Positions 56,231 through 62,323 of a stretch of 62,323 nucleotides of DNA are shown piece by piece. Source of the stretch: an uncultured Gammaproteobacteria bacterium (GTDB lineage Bacteria > Pseudomonadota > Gammaproteobacteria > CAISUE01). The position numbers and the translations under genes were made by a program. The notes beneath the pieces are model-generated. The model did no database searches. It saw only the letters and a program-made list of their open reading frames with translations, and was not told the origin of the DNA. The stretch lies in NCBI GenBank assembly GCA_903888615.1, contig CAISUE010000011.1, positions 1 to 62,323 of the forward strand, given 5' to 3'. Position 1 is the first letter of the stretch, and each line of letters starts with the position of its first letter.

Positions 56231-57715
56231 ATGTCTAAAGAAATTTTATACGTTGCTGAAACAGTTTCTAATGAAAAGGGTGTGCCCCAAGAATTGATTT
56301 TTCAAGCCATTGAATCCGCTATTACCATGGCGACAAAAAAACTCAATGGCCCTGAATTTGATTATGAAGTGCATATTGATCGCACCACAGGTGATTATCA
56401 AACTTACCGTTGCTGGGATGTAGTAGATGTTGCTGAAGAAGCATTGACATTGCCAGATCACCAATTGACGCTCGCACAAGCGCAAATTTTAAATCCTGAA
56501 TTAACAATTGGTGGGCGCCACCGCGTCGCAATGCCATCCATTGAATTTGGGCGCATTGCTGCTCAAACAGCCAAACAAGTGATTGTGCAAGAAATTCGCA
56601 AAGCAGAGCGCAGTCAAATTGCTGCCGCTTTTCAAGCGCGTATAGGTACTTTGGTGTCAGGTTCGGTTAAAAAAGTGACCCGTGATGCGATTTATCTCGA
56701 TATTGGCGGTGGCGTGGAAGCGACTTTGCCGCGGACAGAAATTATTCCGCGAGAAATTTTTAGAGTCGGCGATCGCATCAAAACGCTTTTGTACGATGTT
56801 CGTTTAGATGCCAAAGGCTCGATGGTTTTTGTTAGCCGGACGCGTCCGGAAATGTTGATACAATTGTTTCGTATCGAAGTTCCTGAAATCGCTGAAGATA
56901 TTATTGAAGTAATGGGTGCTGCTCGTGATCCTGGTATTCGTGCCAAAATTTTAGTGAAAACCAATGACGGCCGAATTGATCCTGTGGGTGCCTGTGTGGG
57001 CATGCGCGGTTCGAGAGTGCAAGCAGTTTCAGCAGAATTACACGGTGAAAAAATTGATATTGTGTTATGGTCAGATAACCCAGCACAATTAGTGATTAAT
57101 TCGATGGCGCCGGCAGAAATTGCCTCGATTGTGATCGATGAAGCTGCTAAAGTGATGGAATTGGCGGTGGCAGAAGAGCAATTAGCGCAAGCCATTGGCC
57201 GAAATGGTCAAAATGTGCGTCTAGCGACTGAACTTACTGGTTGGCGCATCAATGTCATGACCACCCAAGAATTTGACGCAAAAAGGATGAATGAAGTAAA
57301 CGCAGTGCGTGATATTTTCATGAAAGATCTGGGTATCGATGCTGATTTAGCGGATATTTTAGTGGCTGAAGGTTTTACGAGCATCGAAGAAGTAGCTTAT
57401 GTACCTGCGACTGAAATGGTTGAAATTGACGGATTTGATGAAGCGTTGACAGATGCATTGCGTGCCAGGGCAAAAGATACGCTCTTGGCAAGGGCTATTT
57501 CTGAAGAAGCAAAACACCAATTATTTCCCGCTGAAGACTTGCTTTCCCTTGATGACATGACGGAAGCGTTGGCTCGGGAATTGGTAAAACACGGTATTAT
57601 TACCCGCGAAGATTTGGCTGAACAAGCTGTTGCTGATTTATTGGATATTACCAAGCTTACTGATAAGCAAGCGGCTAAGTTGATTTTAGCAGCGCGTGCC
57701 CATTGGTTTATTTAG
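56231..57715 (+). CDS. nusA: Transcription termination/antitermination factor NusA
   Basis: Binds RNA polymerase and modulates pausing, termination and rRNA antitermination. The order is an N-terminal polymerase-binding domain (about 1-130), S1 (GTLVSGSVKKVTRDAIYLDIGGGVEA), two KH domains (PVGACVGMRGSRVQAV; QAIGRNGQNVRLATELTGW), and two C-terminal helix-hairpin-helix acidic repeats. Its 494 residues match E. coli's 495. The ATG at 56231 follows AGAGGAG with a 5-base spacer, an excellent site. Confidence 0.96.
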   Translation: MSKEILYVAETVSNEKGVPQELIFQAIESAITMATKKLNGPEFDYEVHIDRTTGDYQTYRCWDVVDVAEEALTLPDHQLTLAQAQILNPELTIGGRHRVAMPSIEFGRIAAQTAKQVIVQEIRKAERSQIAAAFQARIGTLVSGSVKKVTRDAIYLDIGGGVEATLPRTEIIPREIFRVGDRIKTLLYDVRLDAKGSMVFVSRTRPEMLIQLFRIEVPEIAEDIIEVMGAARDPGIRAKILVKTNDGRIDPVGACVGMRGSRVQAVSAELHGEKIDIVLWSDNPAQLVINSMAPAEIASIVIDEAAKVMELAVAEEQLAQAIGRNGQNVRLATELTGWRINVMTTQEFDAKRMNEVNAVRDIFMKDLGIDADLADILVAEGFTSIEEVAYVPATEMVEIDGFDEALTDALRARAKDTLLARAISEEAKHQLFPAEDLLSLDDMTEALARELVKHGIITREDLAEQAVADLLDITKLTDKQAAKLILAARAHWFI

Positions 57716-57745
57716 ACATTGATACTTAAAGAAACACAAATTGCT

Positions 57746-60427
57746 ATGGCTGCTGATACTACTGTTAAAAATCTTGCTGAAACCGTTGGCGTTTCTATCG
57801 AAAAATTGTTAGCGCAATTTAAGGAAGCGGGCATCCACGTTGTCTCTGCTAATCAAAGTGTGAATGAATCGCAAAAGCGTGATCTTTTGGCGCATTTACA
57901 AAAGCCACATGATACCGGAAGTGATGCGGTTGCAAAGCCGATGTTAACGCTCAAGCGTACTTCAGTGGAAGTGTCAAAACTGCGCGTCGAAGGTTCGACT
58001 GGTAAAGCAAAAACGGTGAATGTTGAAGTGCGCCGTCAACGCACCATGGTGAAGTCCGAAGGCGTGGAAACCAGTTTTGCTGAACAACGTAAAGCGGCTG
58101 AGCATGTGGCGGCAAAAGTGCTTAGTGAAACACAGGTGAAAGAGCCTGAAATAGTCGCAGCGTCAGCGCCTGAAGCCGTTGCTATTACGCCTGAAGCGGT
58201 CCAAACGGTAAAGCCAGCTGTTCAAGCGCCGCGCAGTGATTTTGTGCGACGGTCTGATACAACCAGTGGTGCCAGACCTCAGTCAGGATCGCCAGTGCGC
58301 AGGCCCTCCACTACTACATCAACGCGTCCCGGTGCTCCGGCAACCGGGGCTCGTTTGGGAGCACCAACCGCCGCTGCGGCAAAACCCAAGCCGGCTCCTG
58401 CCAAAGCACCGATGGGTAATCGGCCGATGACTGCTAAAGCGGCAGCGGCTAAAGAAGAAGAGCGTATTCGCAGTAAAAATGAGCGCGAAAAAGATATCGG
58501 CCCTCATAAAATCCGGGCACAAGCCATTGCTTATAATGAAGATGCTGAAGTTGATGAAGAAACGTACAATGCTTTGCTAGGTCCACGGCGTCGGCGTATT
58601 AAAACCCGTAAATTTGATGCCGATAAATTGGGTATTAAACAAGCCTTTGAGCAACCGACCGCGCCGATTGTTCATGAAGTAAAAGTACCTGAAGTAATCA
58701 CGGTGACAGAATTAGCCCAAAAAATGTCGGTTAAAGCTTCTGTGGTCATTAAAAAACTCATGAAAATGGGTGTGATGGCGACAATCAATCATCCACTGGA
58801 TCAAGATACCGCGATGTTGTTGGTGGAAGAAATGGGCCACAATCCTATTGCGACCAGCGCTAATGAAATTGAAGAAACCTTAGCCTTAAGTTTCGAAAAT
58901 CTCGGCCATGAAAAATCCAAGCGTGCACCGGTAGTGACGATCATGGGTCACGTTGATCACGGTAAAACGTCGTTGCTCGATTATATTCGCCGTACCAAAG
59001 TAACGGCTGGTGAAGCTGGCGGTATTACCCAGCATATCGGCGCTTATCATGTTGAAACCGCTAAAGGCGTGGTGACTTTTTTAGATACCCCAGGACATGC
59101 TGCCTTTACCGCTATGCGAGCTCGTGGGGCACAAGCAACGGATATTGTCATTCTGGTGGTGGCGGCTGATGATGGCGTGATGCCACAAACGATTGAAGCG
59201 ATTCATCATGCTCGCGCAGCTGGCGTGCCGATTATCGTTGCGGTTAATAAAATGGATAAAGAAGGTGCCGACCCTGAGCGGATTAAAAGCGAATTGTCGC
59301 ACTATCAAATCATTGCCGAAGATTGGGGCGGGGATTCCATGTTTATTCCCATCTCTGCTAAGACGGGTGAGGGCATTGATGGCTTATTAGATTCGATTTT
59401 AGTGCAAGCCGAAGTTTTAGAATTAACGGCAGTGAGAGATGGACCTGCCCGTGGTGTGGTCGTTGAATCACGTCTCGACAAAGGCCGTGGTCCGGTGGCA
59501 ACCGTTTTGGTTCAGCAAGGGACTTTGCGCCGTGGTGATATTTTATTAGCCGGCGTGGAATACGGCCGCGTTCGTGGCATGTTAGATGAAAACGGTAATT
59601 CGATCGATGAAGCGGGTCCCTCGATTCCTGTTGAAGTGTTGGGTTTATCGGGAACACCAGGTGCCGGAGACGATGCGATGGTGGTTGAAGATGAACGCAA
59701 AGCCCGCGAATTAGTCATGTTCCGCGTTAGCAAAGCGCGTGAATTGAAATTGGCGCGCCATCATGCTTCCATCGCCGGCATCAATATCTTTGAACGTTTT
59801 GGTAAAGGTGAACAATTGGCGGTCAATATTTTATTGAAAGGCGATGTTCAAGGTTCTGTTGAAGCGATTACCGATGCTTTAAATAAATTATCAACTGATG
59901 AAGTGAAAGTTAAAATCATCGGTTCGGGTGTCGGTGGCATCAGTGAATCGGATATCAATTTGGCGTTAGCTTCCGGCGCATTAGTTTTAGGCTTTAATGT
60001 TAGAGCCGATGCCACAGCGCGTAAATTGGCTGATCGCGAAGGCGTAATTATGCATTACCATAGCATCATCTATGATTTGATTGATGAAGTGAAAAAATGC
60101 ATGAGTGGTAAATTATCGCCCGAAACCAAAGAAAAGATTATCGGCTTGGCTCAAGTTCGCGATGTCTTTAAATCGCCGAAATTTGGCAGTATTGCTGGCT
60201 GTATGGTCACTGAAGGTATTGTTAAGCGTCACAATAAGATTCGGGTATTACGTGATAATGTGGTGATTTTTGAAGGTGATCTTGAATCGTTACGTCGTTT
60301 CAAAGATGATGTCAAAGAAGTGCAGCATGGTATGGAATGCGGTATCGGTGTGAAAGATTACAATGATGTGCGTGCTGGCGATCAGGTTGAATGTTTTGAA
60401 GTGTATCAAGTCGCGCGCGAAATTTAA
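57746..60427 (+). CDS. infB: Translation initiation factor IF-2
   Basis: GTPase placing fMet-tRNA on the 30S subunit and promoting subunit joining. The ATG at 57746 ([30 protein letters not shown]) begins the first IF2_N domain. A low-complexity Ala/Pro/Arg linker (about 150-230) and a second IF2_N ([27 protein letters not shown]) precede the G domain. The latter has [20 protein letters not shown] and NKMD. Domains with [22 protein letters not shown] and C-terminal [18 protein letters not shown] follow. Its 893 residues match E. coli (890). No clear ribosome site precedes the ATG, 30 bases after nusA. Confidence 0.96.
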   Translation: MAADTTVKNLAETVGVSIEKLLAQFKEAGIHVVSANQSVNESQKRDLLAHLQKPHDTGSDAVAKPMLTLKRTSVEVSKLRVEGSTGKAKTVNVEVRRQRTMVKSEGVETSFAEQRKAAEHVAAKVLSETQVKEPEIVAASAPEAVAITPEAVQTVKPAVQAPRSDFVRRSDTTSGARPQSGSPVRRPSTTTSTRPGAPATGARLGAPTAAAAKPKPAPAKAPMGNRPMTAKAAAAKEEERIRSKNEREKDIGPHKIRAQAIAYNEDAEVDEETYNALLGPRRRRIKTRKFDADKLGIKQAFEQPTAPIVHEVKVPEVITVTELAQKMSVKASVVIKKLMKMGVMATINHPLDQDTAMLLVEEMGHNPIATSANEIEETLALSFENLGHEKSKRAPVVTIMGHVDHGKTSLLDYIRRTKVTAGEAGGITQHIGAYHVETAKGVVTFLDTPGHAAFTAMRARGAQATDIVILVVAADDGVMPQTIEAIHHARAAGVPIIVAVNKMDKEGADPERIKSELSHYQIIAEDWGGDSMFIPISAKTGEGIDGLLDSILVQAEVLELTAVRDGPARGVVVESRLDKGRGPVATVLVQQGTLRRGDILLAGVEYGRVRGMLDENGNSIDEAGPSIPVEVLGLSGTPGAGDDAMVVEDERKARELVMFRVSKARELKLARHHASIAGINIFERFGKGEQLAVNILLKGDVQGSVEAITDALNKLSTDEVKVKIIGSGVGGISESDINLALASGALVLGFNVRADATARKLADREGVIMHYHSIIYDLIDEVKKCMSGKLSPETKEKIIGLAQVRDVFKSPKFGSIAGCMVTEGIVKRHNKIRVLRDNVVIFEGDLESLRRFKDDVKEVQHGMECGIGVKDYNDVRAGDQVECFEVYQVAREI

Positions 60428-60430
60428 GAG

Positions 60431-60467
60431 AAGTCCCCGCTGGTTGTCTGTCAGCCAGCGGGGACTT
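60431..60467 (+). terminator. Strong GC-rich hairpin after infB
   Basis: AAGTCCCCGCTGG (60431-60443) and CCAGCGGGGACTT (60455-60467) form a perfect 13-base stem 4 bases after the infB stop. There is no T-run. It may be a barrier protecting the infB mRNA end or a factor-dependent terminator, and it sits directly before the next start. Confidence 0.5.
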
Positions 60468-60472
60468 AAGTG

Positions 60473-61567
60473 ATGGCTCTTATGAATAAATACCTTACAT
60501 TTTTAGGGTTGCTGCTAGCTTTTTTCATCCTTCCTTGTTTTGCTGATTCTCCCTCCACTGCCATTCCTTTAAGAGTGGGTGTTATTACCGATAAACCCTT
60601 TGCTATGAAAGATGGCCCTGGTTATCAAGGCTTAGCGATTGAACTCTGGGCTAATGTCGCTGATGCTAATCATTGGACTTATCATTATGTACCGGCTGGT
60701 GAAGATGTTTATCATGCGATACAACAATTGCAGGCGAAAAAATACGATGTTTTAGTAGGACCCATTTCGGTTAATGAACGACGTTTATTCTTAGTGGATT
60801 TTTCGCGACCGTTTTTCATTAACAAAGTTGGCGTGATTATTAAAAAACAAAATCGCAGTTTTATCTCGATGTTAGATGATTTCCTACCACGCACCCTCGG
60901 TTTTTTGATTGTCGTCTTGGCATGTACCTTTGCTGTTTTTTTACACTTGTTATGGTATTTCGAACGCGGTAAACATCCAGAAATTTCTTTGAATTATCGT
61001 CATGGTATAAGCGCTGGCATTTGGACGCACTTATTTAAAAAAGGCTTTTCCCATATGCCGCTGACATTACACGGTAAAGTGACTTTATTATTATGGTTAG
61101 GATCGTTGATAGTGCTGTTTAGCTTATTTAATGCCAGCGTGTCGGCAGCCTTTACGGTGGCGCTGGCTAAAACTTATGATCAAGTGGCCAGTTTCAGCGA
61201 TTTGGATCAATTACGTGTTATCGGCGTAGAAGGGGTGTCGGCGACAACGCTAGCGCGTAACCAAGGTTTAGCATTAACTACCGTAGCGACTTTAAGTGAA
61301 GCAGTAGCAAAACTCCAAGCAAATCAAGCTGATGCGATTATTTATGATGCTTTGGCAGCGCAACAGTATTTGCAAGCGAATGATGTGCATGGATTGCGCA
61401 TGAGTGATTTCATCTTAGGACAAGAGCAATATGCATTTGCTGTCCCCTATGACAGTTTTTTATTGAAAGGTATCAATATGGCGCTAGTGAAATCACAAGA
61501 AAATACTTTAGCGAATTATTATTGTCAAAAATACATTGGTTCGGGTTCAACCTATTGTCAATTGTAA
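60473..61567 (+). CDS. Bacterial ionotropic glutamate receptor-like ligand-gated channel
   Basis: The order signal peptide - substrate-binding half - membrane domain - second substrate-binding half matches prokaryotic glutamate-receptor channels (GluR0-like). The first binding half has LRVGVITDKPFAM and DVLVGPISVNERRLFLVDFSRPFF (about 33-125). Membrane helices lie at about 140-162 and 203-225. Between them is a pore-loop-like GISAGIWTHLFKKGF, and after them LFNASVSAAFTVAL aligns with the SYTANLAAFLTV gate of eukaryotic receptors. No TVGYG potassium filter is present. The second binding half is about 232-350. ATGs at 60473 and 60482 are both possible. Confidence 0.72.
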   Translation: MALMNKYLTFLGLLLAFFILPCFADSPSTAIPLRVGVITDKPFAMKDGPGYQGLAIELWANVADANHWTYHYVPAGEDVYHAIQQLQAKKYDVLVGPISVNERRLFLVDFSRPFFINKVGVIIKKQNRSFISMLDDFLPRTLGFLIVVLACTFAVFLHLLWYFERGKHPEISLNYRHGISAGIWTHLFKKGFSHMPLTLHGKVTLLLWLGSLIVLFSLFNASVSAAFTVALAKTYDQVASFSDLDQLRVIGVEGVSATTLARNQGLALTTVATLSEAVAKLQANQADAIIYDALAAQQYLQANDVHGLRMSDFILGQEQYAFAVPYDSFLLKGINMALVKSQENTLANYYCQKYIGSGSTYCQL

Positions 61568-61568
61568 T

Positions 61569-61591
61569 CGTTTCCAGCACTGCTGGAAACG
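61569..61591. terminator. Hairpin after the glutamate receptor-like gene
   Basis: CGTTTCCAGC-ACT-GCTGGAAACG is a perfect 10-base stem starting 2 bases after the stop. It lies between convergent genes, so it could serve both. No T-run follows. Confidence 0.5.
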
Positions 61592-61623
61592 GATGTTTGA
61601 AAATCGGCATGAACAGGGAAAAG

Positions 61624-62103
61624 TTAATCCTGACTGTTGCCACGTTGCAGCGTCCATCGCATTGCACTTAGGACGGTAGCAATGCCACCTGTTAGTATTA
61701 AGCCATTAAAGAGTGAATGCGCCAATTGGTTAGCAGATTGAACCGGTGGACAGCCTGAAGCGGTGCGTAAGCTGGCTCCTACTATCGCACCGCTAAACGC
61801 AGTAACTGTCGTAACGCTAGCGTCGCCCAAATCATTCAATTTTCTTCTAAGTTGCGGCAAATCGATGAGGTTCAATTTTTCCATCATAGCGCTTAGGAAC
61901 CATAATGGCGTGACACAAACCATGGTTCCTAGGACCACTGAGCCATAAGAATCATATAATGCTGTATGTTTAGGAGTGGAAATGGGTGAATTGTGTTGAA
62001 AAAACTTGTCGTTCATTAATAAAGCAATCATGCCTAATAAAGAAGCGGCAGCAAATAGCGTAAAAAAAATTTCATTTGAATGGTTTGAATGTAAGCGAGG
62101 CAT
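61624..62103 (-). CDS. Unrecognised small membrane protein
   Basis: A 159-residue protein with about four hydrophobic helices: IFFTLFAAASLLGMIALLM (about 12-30), VVLGTMVCVTPLWFLSAMM (56-74), VTTVTAFSGAIVGASL (97-112) and LFNGLILTGGIATVLSAM (131-148). Charged loops separate them. No family is recognised and no signal peptide is seen. It is convergent with the receptor-like gene and divergent from the likely rRNA operon. Confidence 0.6.
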   Translation of the reverse strand: MPRLHSNHSNEIFFTLFAAASLLGMIALLMNDKFFQHNSPISTPKHTALYDSYGSVVLGTMVCVTPLWFLSAMMEKLNLIDLPQLRRKLNDLGDASVTTVTAFSGAIVGASLRTASGCPPVQSANQLAHSLFNGLILTGGIATVLSAMRWTLQRGNSQD

Positions 62104-62222
62104 AAAAAATCTCTAATAATAGTGGGCTATTAGCATAACCTTTAATAGCTTAAGGGATGCTTAAAGAAATCATCCATATATAACCCGTTGAATAAAGGCG
62201 CTATTTTAAATTAATCGCAATT

Positions 62223-62242
62223 ATTTCACCCATCAGTGAAAT
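62223..62242. promoter_or_regulatory. Inverted repeat upstream of the rRNA-type promoter
   Basis: ATTTCAC-CCATCA-GTGAAAT is a perfect 7-base inverted repeat a few bases upstream of the -35 hexamer in an AT-rich stretch. It could be an activator site or part of an UP element. Confidence 0.35.
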
Positions 62243-62248
62243 AAAACG

Positions 62249-62276
62249 TAGACAAGGGGCAAAAATGGTGTAGAAT
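62249..62276 (+). promoter_or_regulatory. Likely rRNA operon promoter
   Basis: TAGACA (62249-62254), a 16-base spacer and TAGAAT (62271-62276), followed by a GC-rich discriminator AGCCCC. A short spacer and GC-rich discriminator are typical of stringently controlled stable-RNA promoters, and a boxA-like motif follows. Confidence 0.6.
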
Positions 62277-62308
62277 AGCCCCTCTTTCGTTGCACACACA
62301 AGTCAACG

Positions 62309-62321
62309 AGCTCTTTAAAAA
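62309..62321 (+). promoter_or_regulatory. boxA-like antitermination element
   Basis: GCTCTTTAAAAA (62310-62321) matches 11 of 12 bases of the E. coli rRNA leader boxA, GCTCTTTAACAA. It suggests a 16S rRNA gene begins beyond the window. Confidence 0.55.
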
Positions 62322-62323
62322 GA

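Noticed and set aside
56692-57195. 167-residue frame antisense to nusA
   Set aside because: Shadow of a highly conserved gene; low-complexity Ser/Ile composition and no ribosome site.

Overview
The window is a dense, moderately AT-rich bacterial chromosome segment from a gammaproteobacterium. The evidence is core gene order: initiator tRNA-fMet-rimP-nusA-infB, lptF-lptG divergent from pepA, apaG-apaH, atpC-glmU and dksA. A Mip-like FKBP isomerase, a CBU_0592-family membrane protein and several unrecognised proteins fit a member or relative of the Legionellales/Coxiellaceae. That placement is inference, not proven.

Layout. Bases 1-480 are non-coding, with DnaA-box-like sites beside an AT-rich stretch. 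Then come pgi-xthA-rsmA-parC, a Mip-like isomerase and an AmpG-like permease (+); rluC, recN, dxs and a small membrane protein (-); and dnaN, an Rpn-family nuclease and recF (+). recF is followed by an unrecognised gene bracketed by three parS-like sites. Next are glmS (-), heme A and heme O synthases and comF (+), tRNA-Arg(CCU), and a minus-strand envelope block (lptF, lptG, a LolC/E permease, a DUF4239 protein). pepA, an L,D-transpeptidase, a glutaredoxin, dksA and metK follow (+).

The ATP synthase genes occupy 31.7-40.9 kb. They are split: atpIBEFHAG is separated from atpDC by two paralogous outer-membrane beta-barrel genes that have their own promoter and terminator signals. glmU follows, then a LexA-like regulator and ldcA, then a minus block of ispG, hda, perM and gpmI, then a cysteine-rich protein of unknown function. 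A second minus block holds a degenerate TraI_2-type (MobH relaxase-like) protein, apaG, apaH and rnr. The window closes with the fMet-rimP-nusA-infB operon, a bacterial ionotropic glutamate receptor-like protein, a small membrane protein, and what looks like the promoter and boxA leader of an rRNA operon.

Together the genes cover replication and repair (dnaN, recF, recN, hda, parC, xthA), translation (infB, nusA, rimP, rsmA, tRNAs), energy (F1Fo ATPase, heme A for an aa3-type oxidase) and envelope synthesis (glmS, glmU, lptFG, ldcA, L,D-transpeptidase, AmpG). The parS sites, dnaN-recF, hda and DnaA-like boxes suggest the segment lies in the origin-proximal part of the chromosome. The most notable points are the parS cluster, one pair of which forms a perfect terminator-like hairpin, the split ATP synthase operon, the Rpn gene coupled into dnaN-recF with a possible internal start, and the relaxase-like protein that has lost its metal-binding motif.
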